Assembly (NCBI RefSeq): GCF_039536245.1
Contig: NZ_BAAAYN010000044.1
Span: 127,169-191,168 of the forward strand
Origin: Cryptosporangium minutisporangium
Lineage (GTDB): Bacteria; Actinomycetota; Actinomycetes; Mycobacteriales; Cryptosporangiaceae
DNA length: 64,000 nucleotides
Direction: 5' to 3'
Below are positions 26,911-35,124 of this stretch, piece after piece. Under the pieces are notes generated by a model. The model made no database searches, was not told the DNA's origin, and saw only the letters and a list, made by a program, of their open reading frames with translations. Positions within the stretch are counted from its first letter, which is position 1. Every line of letters starts with the position of its first letter. A program made the position numbers and the translations under genes.

Positions 26911-27168
26911 CTAGTCCTCCAGGGTGGTCTCGGAGACCCGGTCGGGATTCCACCCCTCCGCCAGGGCGGAGATCTTCGCGGCGGTTTCCCGCGGGTCGGC
27001 GCCGGCGCCGACCGCGAGGCCGAGCAGGAACGTGGTCAACGGGGCCGCCGGACGGGCCACCCCGTGGGCCACGTCCCTGGCGAGGTCGAGCACCAGGGAA
27101 CGGTCCACTGATTCGGTCAGGCCCAGCTCGAGGCTGACTGCCGCGACCCAGTCGTCGAGAGTGCTCAT
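26911..27168 (-). CDS. DUF6457 protein
   Basis: This 85-aa helical protein (MSTLDDWVAAVSLELGLTES and FLLGLAVGAGADPRETAAKI) matches the actinobacterial DUF6457 family, which typically sits beside mobA- and fdhD-like genes. The function is unknown; the context points to molybdenum cofactor or formate dehydrogenase maturation. It abuts the gene for the thiamine-binding-like protein. Confidence 0.8.
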   Translation of the reverse strand: MSTLDDWVAAVSLELGLTESVDRSLVLDLARDVAHGVARPAAPLTTFLLGLAVGAGADPRETAAKISALAEGWNPDRVSETTLED

Positions 27169-27254
27169 CCGCCTGCCTTCCTCTCCCCGGCCGGTGGCCG
27201 GTGCAGGTTCGGACCGAGTTCAGGCGAACTCGGCCGACGCTGGTCGAAATGAGT

Positions 27255-27866
27255 TCATTGGCCGGACGCTCGGCGCGCAAACGCTTCGGCGGCACGGACG
27301 TCGTCGGCATCGTCGCAGTCGAGCCACGGCGGGGCCCCGTCGGGGCGGTCCGGCGCCGCGATCCGCGCCAGGTCGAGCCGAGTGACCACCCGGCGCAGCG
27401 GTACGCCGGTCGGCGGTCCCACCGACGCCACTGCGTCGGCCAGCGCCTCCAGCCGGTAGACGCCGGCCAGGTACTGGTCGCGCCCGTCCGGGTCGACGAG
27501 CACCGCGCCGTCGCGGCCGTCCGCGCCCCGTCGAAGTGCGGTGATCACTGCTGGGCTGAGAAACGGCAGGTCTCCGGCGAGCAACGCCAACCGGGAAATC
27601 GGCTGCTGAGCGGCGTCGCCCAATGCAGTGAGACCGGCGGAGAGCGCGGCAACCGGGCCACCACCGGGGGGTTCCTCGCGCACCATCCGCACGTCGGGTG
27701 GTGTCGGCTGGGGCGGGCCGACCACGACCCGGGGCGCAGCGTCGGGTACCGCGGCGAGGACGCGGTCGAGCAGGCGGACGCCACCGACGAGCAGGCCCGG
27801 CTTGTGTACGCCGCCCAGCCGTCGCGCGGAGCCACCCGCCAGAACCAGCGCGCCGTACGGATCCAC
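27255..27866 (-). CDS. mobA: Molybdenum cofactor guanylyltransferase-like NTP transferase
   Basis: The 203-aa protein opens with the nucleotidyltransferase motif LVLAGGSARRLGGVHKPGL and has the LALLAGDLPFLSP metal/nucleotide site near the middle, as in MobA. MobA attaches GMP to molybdopterin to give MGD, needed by formate dehydrogenase. Divergent fdhD next door supports this assignment. The GTG at 27866 (VDPYGALV) is preferred. An ATG at 27914 exists, but it lies inside the CCATGG that also starts fdhD and has no ribosome-binding site, so the exact start is uncertain. Confidence 0.8.
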   Translation of the reverse strand: MDPYGALVLAGGSARRLGGVHKPGLLVGGVRLLDRVLAAVPDAAPRVVVGPPQPTPPDVRMVREEPPGGGPVAALSAGLTALGDAAQQPISRLALLAGDLPFLSPAVITALRRGADGRDGAVLVDPDGRDQYLAGVYRLEALADAVASVGPPTGVPLRRVVTRLDLARIAAPDRPDGAPPWLDCDDADDVRAAEAFARRASGQ

Positions 27867-27912
27867 AGGCTTCACCGTACGGTTGGGACCGGAACGCCGC
27901 GAGGAGGACGCC

Positions 27913-28737
27913 ATGGGCAGGGTGACCGGGCGCAGGCCGGTGATACGGATTTCCGGCTCCGATCAGACTCGTCGGCCCGACACGCTCGTGGTCGAGGAGC
28001 CGCTGGAGATCCGGGTCGGCGGACAGCCGTTAGCGGTGACCATGCGCACCCCGGGCGACGATCTGGAGCTGGTCCACGGCTTTCTGCTCAGCGAAGGTGT
28101 GATCACGTCGCCGGAGCAGGTGGCCGGCGCTCGGTACTGCCTCGGCACCGGGCCGGACGGGCAGAACACCTACAACGTGATGGACGTGGTGCTGGCCGCC
28201 GGAGTTGCGCCACCGTCGCCGGACATCACCCGGAACGTCTACACGACCAGCTCGTGCGGGATCTGCGGTAAGGCGTCGATCGACGCGGTGCGGACGCAGA
28301 GCGCGTTCACGGTGGCCGAGGATCCGCTGCGGATCGGCGTCGACGTGCTGGCCAAGCTGCCCGACCGGCTGCGCGCCTCCCAGCGGGTCTTCGACCGCAC
28401 CGGCGGACTGCACGCGGCGGCGCTGGCCGGCCCGGACGGAGAGCTCGGGACCGTCCGCGAGGACGTGGGCCGGCACAACGCGGTCGACAAGGTGCTCGGA
28501 GCGGCGCTGGTCGCCGGTCAGGTGCCCGCAGCCGGTCAGGTGCTGATCGTGAGTGGCCGCGCGTCGTTCGAGTTGGTGCAGAAGGCCGTGATGGCCGGCG
28601 TGCCCGCGCTGGCCGCGGTGTCGGCGCCGTCGACGCTCGCCGTGGACCTGGCGGTGGAGGCCGGGATGACGCTGGTCGGGTTCCTGCGCGGCGACACGAT
28701 GAACGTCTACGCCGGGGCCGAGCGGATCGTTTTTTAG
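27913..28737 (+). CDS. fdhD: Formate dehydrogenase sulfur carrier FdhD
   Basis: The 274-aa protein passes sulfur from a cysteine desulfurase to the molybdenum cofactor of formate dehydrogenase. The active-site pair C115-G-I-C118 lies in TTSSCGICGK. REDVGRHNAVDKVLGAAL and SGRASFELVQKAVMAGVP are the family signatures. GAGGAGGA precedes the ATG at 27913. Divergent mobA starts about 47 bp away, so the two share a very short control region. The TAG stop shares TTAG with the stop of the convergent gene. No formate dehydrogenase subunit gene is in the window. Confidence 0.95.
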   Translation: MGRVTGRRPVIRISGSDQTRRPDTLVVEEPLEIRVGGQPLAVTMRTPGDDLELVHGFLLSEGVITSPEQVAGARYCLGTGPDGQNTYNVMDVVLAAGVAPPSPDITRNVYTTSSCGICGKASIDAVRTQSAFTVAEDPLRIGVDVLAKLPDRLRASQRVFDRTGGLHAAALAGPDGELGTVREDVGRHNAVDKVLGAALVAGQVPAAGQVLIVSGRASFELVQKAVMAGVPALAAVSAPSTLAVDLAVEAGMTLVGFLRGDTMNVYAGAERIVF

Positions 28738-29255
28738 AGCCCGAACTCCAGGATGTCGGGGCCGTCGGACGAGTCGGCGGGCACGGGGGCCCTGCGCTGG
28801 TGGTGACGTCCGCCGTCGGACACCGGCACCGCACGCGGCTTCGCCCGTACCTCGACGGTTTTCAGCTGGGCGACCACCGACGGGGGTGCGGCGGATCGAT
28901 GGACGTTCGGCAGCACCAGCCCCAGCCACCCACCGACCGCTGTGCATGCCCCGCCACCCAGCGCGGCCGGGAGCGCGTCCAACGCGGGGTGCAGCAACTC
29001 GGCGTTTCGTCCCCAGCCGATCAGCACCGCGCCTGCAACGGCCACCACGACCGCTGCCGGCCAGGCCCGGTGGGGTCCTCCGGTCAGCGACACCGACGCG
29101 TGCCCGGCCGCCGCGCCGATCCCCACGTAGGACAGCAGCAAGAAGAGCGGCGGCAGCAGCGCCGGGCCCATGATCGACACCCAGGCGAGTGCGCTCTCGT
29201 AGAGCAGGAGCGCGATGAGTGCGGCGGCCGCGCCGACGGCCCAAGCCCGTGCCAT
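28734..29255 (-). CDS. Small multi-pass membrane protein, unknown function
   Basis: The 173-aa protein has four predicted helices (about 5-20, 28-48, 65-83 and 92-112) and then a hydrophilic, basic C-terminal tail of about 55 residues (VEVRAKPRAVPVSDGGRHHQ). No family was recognised. The tail ends inside the stop region of fdhD. Confidence 0.65.
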   Translation of the reverse strand: MARAWAVGAAAALIALLLYESALAWVSIMGPALLPPLFLLLSYVGIGAAAGHASVSLTGGPHRAWPAAVVVAVAGAVLIGWGRNAELLHPALDALPAALGGGACTAVGGWLGLVLPNVHRSAAPPSVVAQLKTVEVRAKPRAVPVSDGGRHHQRRAPVPADSSDGPDILEFGL

Positions 29256-29313
29256 GAGGCGTCACGGTAGCGCTGAGCGACTCACCGGGATACCTGAATC
29301 GTCGTTAACCTCG

Positions 29314-30342
29314 TTACCGGACCGCGCTGGGGAACAGTGCCTGGTACGAACGGGCCTCCGCCCGGTCGGACGCGGCGAGGACGCCGTGGGCGATCGCCCG
29401 GCTCAGACAGTCCGCCGCCACGATTTGGACACCACGTTGGTCACGCCCGGTGAGCGGAGCACCGTCGCCGGTGGAGAGCGCGAACACGGTGTCGCCGTCG
29501 GTGATCGTGTGCGCCGGACGCAGCGCCCGGGCCAGGCCGTCCTGCGCTGCCGAGGCGAGCCCGCCGCAGCCGGCCTTGGTGAGTGAAGCATCGGTCACGA
29601 TCACGCCGAGCGTCGTGTTGAAGTTGAAGCGGCCGGGCTCGGACGGGCCGACCCAGCGCTCGACCTCGGCGGGATCGGGTCGGTGCAGCCCGAACTCGCC
29701 GGGCAGGCCCTGCTCGCTCCCGTAGAGCGATCCCGTGGCCGGGTCGACGGCGCTGCCCGCGGCGTTCACGACGGCGAGCGCGGCGACCGTGTGTCCGGAG
29801 GAGAGCACGATGCTGGCGGTCCCGACGCCGCCGGCCAGGCCACCGGCGTGGGCACCGGTTCCCGCACCGACCGAACCCTGGTCCACGTGGGTGTCGACGG
29901 CGGCGTCGTAGGCGGCTGCGCCGAGTGCCGGGTCAGGAGTGGAGCGGAAGTTGCCGCCGCGTCCGAGGTCGAAGATGACCGCGCCGGGGACGATCGGCAC
30001 GACCTCGTGCGGCTGGCTCCCGATCGGATAGCCGATCCCGGCGTCCGCGAGTCGGCCGACGACGCCGTCGATCGCTGCGAGGCCGAACGCGGAGCCGCCG
30101 GTCAGGACGACGGCGTGGATACGTTCGACGAGTTTGCGTGGGTCGAGCAGGTCGGTCTCCCGGGTGCCGGGGCCGCCGCCACGGACGTCCACGCCCGCGA
30201 CCGCTCCGCCCGGCGGCGGCAGCACGACCGTGACGCCGGTGAGCCAGCCGTCACCGCGCCGTTGGGCCTGTCCGACTCGGATACCGGCGACGTCCACCAG
30301 GCTGTTCGTCGGCCCGGTGCCGACAACGGTCGGGATGCTCAT
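29314..30342 (-). CDS. P1-family peptidase (DmpA/L-aminopeptidase type)
   Basis: The 342-aa protein belongs to the S58/DmpA family of self-processing N-terminal-nucleophile hydrolases. The motif NTTLGVIVTDASLTKAGCGG around 265-285 contains the expected cleavage and nucleophile region; VLTGGSAFGLAAIDGVVG and GSVGAGTGAHAGG are also characteristic. Members hydrolyse D- or L-amino acid amides and esters or small peptides. The ATG at 30342 (MSIPTVVGTGP) is chosen because the conserved part begins there; the open frame continues upstream into low-complexity sequence. The ribosome-binding site is weak. It is a single gene. Confidence 0.88.
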   Translation of the reverse strand: MSIPTVVGTGPTNSLVDVAGIRVGQAQRRGDGWLTGVTVVLPPPGGAVAGVDVRGGGPGTRETDLLDPRKLVERIHAVVLTGGSAFGLAAIDGVVGRLADAGIGYPIGSQPHEVVPIVPGAVIFDLGRGGNFRSTPDPALGAAAYDAAVDTHVDQGSVGAGTGAHAGGLAGGVGTASIVLSSGHTVAALAVVNAAGSAVDPATGSLYGSEQGLPGEFGLHRPDPAEVERWVGPSEPGRFNFNTTLGVIVTDASLTKAGCGGLASAAQDGLARALRPAHTITDGDTVFALSTGDGAPLTGRDQRGVQIVAADCLSRAIAHGVLAASDRAEARSYQALFPSAVR

Positions 30343-30506
30343 GGAGCCACTGAACACCACGCGGTCGCCCGACCCGCAGGCGGCGGCCTCTCGCAGGCGG
30401 CGGCCTCCGTCGCGCGCGGAGAAGCCGGAGCCGGATTTCGGCGCTACCGGGCCGCCACCGTTCCGGAGCGCGCACCCATCGAGCCGCGGGGCTCTACGGT
30501 CGGCGG

Positions 30507-31376
30507 GTGGACCTCGAGTACCTACGCGCACACCCGGAGACGATCCCGCGGCTGGTCGAGCACCAGCGGATCCGGATCACCCCGCTCGGCGGCGCGAAGG
30601 GCGGGCGGGTCGAGCGCTGGACGCTCGACGACGGCACCGACCTCTTCGCGAAGGTCACGGCAGAGCCGAGCGACGCGCTGCCGGCCGAGGGGCGGTCCCT
30701 GCGGTGGCTCGCGGAGCCGGGGGTCGCGGCGGTGCCCGAGGTGTTGCTCGCCGTGCCGGAGATGCTGGTCACCGCGTGGGTCGACGGGGGCCCTGCCACG
30801 GTGGCGGGTGCCGAGCGGTTCGGGCGGGAACTCGCCGCACTGCACGCCAGCGGTGCGCCGACGTTCGGAGCCGAGTCCGACGGCGTGCTGGCCACGCTGA
30901 CACTCCGCAACACACCGGAGCCGGACTGGCCGACGTTCTACGTGAAACATCGGTGCGAGCCGTTCCTCCGCCAGGCCCGGGACGCCGGGGCGCTGACCGC
31001 CGCCCAAGCGTCCACGATCGACGCGGCGCTCGAACGCGTCGCGGATGCGGCCGGACCGCCGGAGCCACCTGCGCGCCTGCACGGCGACCTCTGGTCGGGC
31101 AACGTCCTGCCCGGCCGGGTGGGGGACGTGGACGGGTGGTGGCTGATCGATCCGGCGGCGTACGGCGGCCATCGCGAGACGGACCTGGCGATGCTGGCGC
31201 TGTTCGGCGCACCGCACCTCGATCGGGTGCTGGCGGCGTACGACGAGGTGACGCCGTTGGCGCCCGGCTGGCGCGACCGGGTCGGCCTGCACCAGCTCCA
31301 TCCGCTACTGGTCCACTGCGTCCTGTTCGGAGCCGGGTACGCGAGCCAGACGCTGGCGGCGGCACGCTCGTTCTGA
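30507..31376 (+). CDS. Fructosamine-kinase-family protein
   Basis: The 289-aa protein has the kinase-like fold of the FN3K/aminoglycoside phosphotransferase superfamily. The catalytic loop ARLHGDLWSGNVLP lies near 188-202, and the metal-binding Asp is in WWLIDPAAYGGHRETDLAML. A Lys in TDLFAKVTAE is the likely ATP anchor. The family phosphorylates ketoamines formed by protein glycation. The GTG at 30507 is used. It faces away from the peptidase gene across 164 bp that hold a direct repeat of CGCAGGCGGCGGCCTC. Confidence 0.85.
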   Translation: MDLEYLRAHPETIPRLVEHQRIRITPLGGAKGGRVERWTLDDGTDLFAKVTAEPSDALPAEGRSLRWLAEPGVAAVPEVLLAVPEMLVTAWVDGGPATVAGAERFGRELAALHASGAPTFGAESDGVLATLTLRNTPEPDWPTFYVKHRCEPFLRQARDAGALTAAQASTIDAALERVADAAGPPEPPARLHGDLWSGNVLPGRVGDVDGWWLIDPAAYGGHRETDLAMLALFGAPHLDRVLAAYDEVTPLAPGWRDRVGLHQLHPLLVHCVLFGAGYASQTLAAARSF

Positions 31377-31396
31377 GCGCTGCACATTGTTGGCCG

Positions 31397-31837
31397 TCAG
31401 AGCGGCGCCAAGCGTGCAACGCCTCGGGACGGCGGGCGCTCCAGGTTCTCGCTCATCCGGCGCAGCGTCGTCACCGTCGTCAGGTAGTCGTCTTCGGAGA
31501 GGCCCTCCGTCGCCCGTTGCCGCAGCGCAGCCACCTCGGCGCGTAGCCCGCGCAGGGCCTCCTGCCCGTCCTGGGTGAGCGCATACGGTTCGTCGGTCAC
31601 CCAGCCTTGCCGCTGGAGGTCTGCGAGCACCTCGGGAACGGAGACCGCCTCGCCTCCGAGGAAGGGCGCCAACTCGTCGGCGATCCTCGCTCCCGAGTGC
31701 GCATCCGCCGCCAGCAGGTTCATCACCTGCCAATGGCGCCGCGCGATCCGCCGCTCGGTCAGCGTCAGCGCGAACGCCTCCTCCAGCAGCCGGTCGACGC
31801 TCTTCACCCAGTACCCGATCGGCCGTTCGTCGGTCAT
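31397..31837 (-). CDS. MarR-like transcriptional regulator
   Basis: The 146-aa protein starting MTDERPIGYWVKSVDRLLEE has a winged-helix pattern (RRIARRHWQVMNLLAADAHS, then EVLADLQRQGWV and LTQDGQEAL) like MarR proteins, with a C-terminal dimerisation helix. The ATG at 31837 has GGAG 8 bases upstream; an in-frame start at 31861 would run into the operator. It is divergent from a second MarR gene, and the 35 bp between their starts consist largely of one palindrome, so both are likely under shared autoregulation. Confidence 0.75.
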   Translation of the reverse strand: MTDERPIGYWVKSVDRLLEEAFALTLTERRIARRHWQVMNLLAADAHSGARIADELAPFLGGEAVSVPEVLADLQRQGWVTDEPYALTQDGQEALRGLRAEVAALRQRATEGLSEDDYLTTVTTLRRMSENLERPPSRGVARLAPL

Positions 31838-31855
31838 GGCCAACTCCATGTGAAA

Positions 31856-31871
31856 AGGCAACTAGTTGTCT
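31856..31871. promoter_or_regulatory. MarR operator between divergent MarR genes
   Basis: AGGCAACTAGTTGTCT is a dyad matching at 14 of 16 positions with a perfect CAACTAGTTG core. It ends one base before the ATG of the plus-strand MarR gene and lies 19 bp before the minus-strand start. A bound dimer would block both promoters. Confidence 0.75.
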
Positions 31872-31872
31872 A

Positions 31873-32340
31873 ATGGTATGCATGAACTCCGAAGATCTGG
31901 AAGCCGTCGAGCGGGCGGTCGTCACGATGCGTCGCAACATGACGCGGCGGACGTTCGCGCGCCTCGCCGGCCAGGGCGAGGCCCCCGCTACCTACGACGT
32001 CCTCGACGTGGTGGAAGCCGCCGAGGACGCCGCCGAGCCCGCCACCGTCTCGACGGTCGCCACCGCACTCCAGGTCGACCAACCGCGCGCCAGCCGTCTC
32101 GTCGCCGCCGCGGTCGACGCCGGCTGGCTGCAGCGCGTCGCCGACCAAGCCGACGGGCGCCGCGTGCTGCTGGCCCGCACCGAGGCCGGTCGCGCCGTCT
32201 CCGAGCAGATCCACGAGTTCCGCCGGACGACGTTCGCTGCGGCGATGGCGGACTGGTCGGACGACGAGCGGGCCCTCTTCGCCCGCCTACTCACCCGGTT
32301 CGTGGCTCAGCTGCCCGGAACCACCAGACCGCTCTCGTAG
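31873..32340 (+). CDS. MarR-family transcriptional regulator
   Basis: The 155-aa protein has a canonical MarR winged helix: VSTVATALQVDQPRASRLVA is the recognition region and VADQADGRRVLLARTEAGRA is the wing with the signature D-x-R. Start codons at 31873 and 31882 are both possible; the first follows the operator immediately, with no ribosome-binding site, so the message is probably leaderless. Its last 34 bp overlap the 3' end of the convergent response-regulator gene. Confidence 0.85.
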   Translation: MVCMNSEDLEAVERAVVTMRRNMTRRTFARLAGQGEAPATYDVLDVVEAAEDAAEPATVSTVATALQVDQPRASRLVAAAVDAGWLQRVADQADGRRVLLARTEAGRAVSEQIHEFRRTTFAAAMADWSDDERALFARLLTRFVAQLPGTTRPLS

Positions 32341-32984
32341 GCCAGCACCACCAGCTGCGCCCGGTCGCGTGCCGCCAGCTTGAACAGCAGCCTGCTGACG
32401 TGCGTCTTCACCGTGTTCAGGCTGACGACGAATTGGTCGGCGATCTCCGCGTTGGACATGCCCGCCGCGACCTGTCCCAGCACCTCGCGTTCGCGCTCGG
32501 TGAGCCCGTCCAGCCCCACCGGCTCGGCGGCCGACCGGTGCGTCGGTGAGCGCCGCACGAACTCGGCGACCAGCCGCGTCGTGACCCGGGGCGTCAACAG
32601 CGCCTCTCCCTCGGCAACCACGCGGATCGCGGCCACCAGGTCCTCCGGCGGGGTGTCCTTGAGCACGAAGCCGCTGGCACCGGCGCGTAGGGCGGCGAAG
32701 ACGTGCTCGTCCTCGCCGAACGTCGTGACGATCAAGACCCGGGCGTCGAGCGACTCATCGCCCGCGACGTACCGGGTGGCCTCGAGACCGTCCATCCCCG
32801 GCATTCGGATGTCCATCAGCACGACGTCCGGCCGCAGTGCCCGGCACTGGCGCACCGCTGTCGCTCCGTCGGCGGCCTCACCGACCACGGTCAAGCCCGG
32901 CGAAGCGTTCAGCAGCACTCGGAACCCGGCGCGGATCAGCGCCTCGTCGTCGACCACGAGAACCCGCACCGACTCGTCAGGCAC
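32307..32984 (-). CDS. LuxR-type response regulator
   Basis: The 225-aa protein has a receiver domain (DDE acid cluster at 12-14, phospho-acceptor Asp in VVLMDIRMPGMDG, Lys in FVLKD) and a C-terminal LuxR/NarL helix-turn-helix (LTEREREVLGQVAAGMSNAE, VSLNTVKTHVSRLLFKL). It is the output of the adjacent kinase. The GTG at 32984 lies inside the kinase stop region (GTGCCTGA) and follows GGGAGG, showing translational coupling. Targets are unknown; the palindromic region upstream of the kinase is a candidate. Confidence 0.92.
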   Translation of the reverse strand: MPDESVRVLVVDDEALIRAGFRVLLNASPGLTVVGEAADGATAVRQCRALRPDVVLMDIRMPGMDGLEATRYVAGDESLDARVLIVTTFGEDEHVFAALRAGASGFVLKDTPPEDLVAAIRVVAEGEALLTPRVTTRLVAEFVRRSPTHRSAAEPVGLDGLTEREREVLGQVAAGMSNAEIADQFVVSLNTVKTHVSRLLFKLAARDRAQLVVLAYESGLVVPGS

Positions 32985-34128
32985 GGGCCGCCTCCCTCGG
33001 GAACCGAGCCACCACGGCGAACCCACCGTCCGGGCGCGGGCCGGCCTCGACCGTGCCGTCGTGCAGCGCGACCCGTTCCTGCATACCGGCCAGGCCGAAG
33101 CCGGAGCCCGAACCCGTCCCCGAGTCGGAGCCCGCCTCGTTCACGACCGTGATGCGGAGCTCGTCCGCCAGCCCGGTCACGTCGACGGTCACCGGTACCG
33201 GCCCCGCATGCCTGGCGACGTTCGTCAGCGCCTCCTGGACGATGCGGTAGGCGGCCTCCTCCACCAGCGGTGGTACCTCGACGTGCGGTGAGACGCGGAG
33301 GGTGACGGGCAAGCCGAGTGTCTCCACCAGCGCGGGCAGGTCGGCGAGCGACGGTGCGTCGACGCGGACCTCGTCGCGCAGCGCGTGCAGCACGGCCCGC
33401 AACTCGTCCAACGCCGATCGGCTCGCGTCCTCGATGGCGCCGAGCGCGACCCGTGCCTCGTCCGGCTGTTCGTCGAGCACCACCCGCGCGACGCCGGAGC
33501 GCACGGCGATCATGCTCAGCGTGTGCGACACGATGTCGTGCACGTCGGCGGAGACGCGCAGGCGCTCCTCCGCCCGGATCCGACGCTCCTCCTCGCGTGC
33601 CCGCTGCTCCTCCCGGGCGCGGAGCTGCTCGCCCAACCGGCGCCGCACTCCGAACAGGTACCCGAGCAGCCCGGCGGGGACCGCGGTGACCAGTTGGATC
33701 GCGTCCTGCGCAGTCCCGGGGTGGATGGCCATCGCGGTCAGCTCCGCGGCGGTCACCACCGCGATGGCCGTGATCCCGGCCCGGAGCGCGGCCCGAACGG
33801 GGAGGCGGTCGGCCACCGTGAAGACGGCGATCGCCAACGCTGGCCCGCCGTTGCTGACGAACGGCGTGAAGCGGACGTCGCTGAGCGCCGCGACGACGAG
33901 CACGGCCGCCACCGTCGCCAACACGGCGACGGGTGCCCGCCGCCGGACGACCAGCGGTAACGCGACCAGCACCCCGAAGACCACGATCGCCGCGGTCGGC
34001 CCCTGACCGGGAGTCGCACCGGCCAGCACCGGCACCGAGAAGAGCACGAACGACCCCGCCGCGATGCAGACGTCCACCACGTTCGGCGCCGGTCGGCCCC
34101 CGCGTTTCGCCACGTCGATCACGCCCAC
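32977..34128 (-). CDS. Sensor histidine kinase, HisKA_3 type
   Basis: The 383-aa protein has four to five membrane helices (about 18-165), a coiled-coil linker rich in RAREEERRIRAEER, the HisKA_3 phospho-acceptor motif DVHDIVSHTLSMI, and an HATPase domain with EALTNVARHA and GSGFGLAGMQERV. No extracellular sensing domain is present, so the signal is probably sensed in or at the membrane, as in DesK-like kinases. The GTG at 34128 begins MGVIDVAKRG. It is the first gene of the two-gene operon. Confidence 0.9.
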   Translation of the reverse strand: MGVIDVAKRGGRPAPNVVDVCIAAGSFVLFSVPVLAGATPGQGPTAAIVVFGVLVALPLVVRRRAPVAVLATVAAVLVVAALSDVRFTPFVSNGGPALAIAVFTVADRLPVRAALRAGITAIAVVTAAELTAMAIHPGTAQDAIQLVTAVPAGLLGYLFGVRRRLGEQLRAREEQRAREEERRIRAEERLRVSADVHDIVSHTLSMIAVRSGVARVVLDEQPDEARVALGAIEDASRSALDELRAVLHALRDEVRVDAPSLADLPALVETLGLPVTLRVSPHVEVPPLVEEAAYRIVQEALTNVARHAGPVPVTVDVTGLADELRITVVNEAGSDSGTGSGSGFGLAGMQERVALHDGTVEAGPRPDGGFAVVARFPREAARA

Positions 34129-34153
34129 GACGCTATCCAGCCCTCCGGATCAC

Positions 34154-34202
34154 CGCGTCACTCCTCAGAATGACGAGCCGGATCATCGCCCGGAGTGACG
34201 CG
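34154..34202. promoter_or_regulatory. Inverted repeats between the kinase operon and the membrane protein gene
   Basis: CGCGTCACTCC (34154-34164) and GGAGTGACGCG (34192-34202) are perfect 11-bp arms. Inside lies a further TGAC half-site, and CCGGATCA occurs twice (about 34145 and 34178). The dyad sits in the 105-bp divergent region, as expected for binding of the LuxR-type regulator to its own and the neighbouring promoter. Confidence 0.6.
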
Positions 34203-34233
34203 CGGCCGCGGGTCTGGGCGCGAACGTCGAGCC

Positions 34234-34749
34234 ATGCCCACGAACCGCTTCTCAGTGACCGTCGCAGCCGTCGCCACCTTCGCCGGATTGCTCAGCGGCG
34301 TCGCCAGGTACCTCGGCCGCTCCGACGAGGCCGAACGACACGTGCCCGGCACCGAGGCCTGGTTACCGCACCTCGCCGTGGGCGTCGTCGTCGTGGTCTG
34401 GTTCCTGATCGCGTCCCGCCGGAGTCCGCTCGGATGGCGGGTGATCCTGGCTCCGGTCGGCCGTCCGATCGCGGCGCGGATCGCCGCGACGTTCCGCTCC
34501 CTCGCCGTCCTGCGGTGGCCGGTGGTCGCTTTCCTGCTCCTGTTGGAGGTATACATGTGCTGGCGGATCGGCTTCCAGGTGTTCGCCGGGCTCGATCCGA
34601 ACTTCACCACGAACGCCTGGGGAGGCCCGTCCTACCTCGGCGCGATGTTCTGCCACTACCTCGACGGCGCCCTGCTGTTCCCGGTCTGCCACGTGCTGCT
34701 GCGGTGGGCGACCGTGCCGTCAGCTGACCGGGAGCACGAGCACGCGTAG
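34234..34749 (+). CDS. Four-helix membrane protein, unknown function
   Basis: The 171-aa protein has helices at about 8-25, 47-62, 90-110 and 135-155 and a conserved-looking HYLDGALLFPVCHVLL segment near the end. The ATG at 34234 begins MPTNRFSVTVAAVATFAGLL. It diverges from the two-component operon across the palindromic region and may be its target. It overlaps the convergent DUF3037 gene by 30 bp. Confidence 0.65.
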   Translation: MPTNRFSVTVAAVATFAGLLSGVARYLGRSDEAERHVPGTEAWLPHLAVGVVVVVWFLIASRRSPLGWRVILAPVGRPIAARIAATFRSLAVLRWPVVAFLLLLEVYMCWRIGFQVFAGLDPNFTTNAWGGPSYLGAMFCHYLDGALLFPVCHVLLRWATVPSADREHEHA

Positions 34750-35124
34750 CAGCCGTTCGGCGTCCGCGTCCGGGTCGCTGGTCAGCCCGGTGTGGACCGG
34801 GCCCGGCTGGATCACCGTGCTCCGTGGTGCGGTCAGCCAGCGGAACCGCCGGCCGATCTCCTCCTCGCCCGCCGGCCCGGTCGCCCCCGCTGAGCACGTC
34901 TGCGCGGCGGCCCCCAGCGCCCGACCGATCGCCTCCGGATCCGCCGCCGGGTCGAGCGCCCGAAGCCGGTCGACGTCGAGGTGGACGCGGGACCCGAGGT
35001 AGCTCAGTGGCCGGCAGTAGAGCAGGACGCCGGCGTTGATCGCCTCGCCGCGCTCGACCCGCGGCACGACCCGGAGGACCGCATACTCGAAGACGTGCCG
35101 GGTCGTCTCCCTGCCCTCGTTCAT
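34720..35124 (-). CDS. DUF3037 protein
   Basis: The 134-aa protein has the DUF3037 features FEYAVLRVVPRVERGEAINA near the N-terminus, VLLYCRPLSYLGSRV, and RFRWLTAPRSTVIQPGPVHT. The family almost always accompanies a HipA-like kinase gene, and here its ATG overlaps the stop of that gene (35121-35124). Function is unknown; it may be a partner or regulator of the kinase. Confidence 0.88.
   Translation of the reverse strand: MNEGRETTRHVFEYAVLRVVPRVERGEAINAGVLLYCRPLSYLGSRVHLDVDRLRALDPAADPEAIGRALGAAAQTCSAGATGPAGEEEIGRRFRWLTAPRSTVIQPGPVHTGLTSDPDADAERLLRVLVLPVS

Noticed and set aside
26581-28737. Complete formate dehydrogenase locus
   Set aside because: Only maturation-type genes (mobA, fdhD, DUF6457, thiamine-binding-like) are present; no catalytic or electron-transfer subunit was seen.
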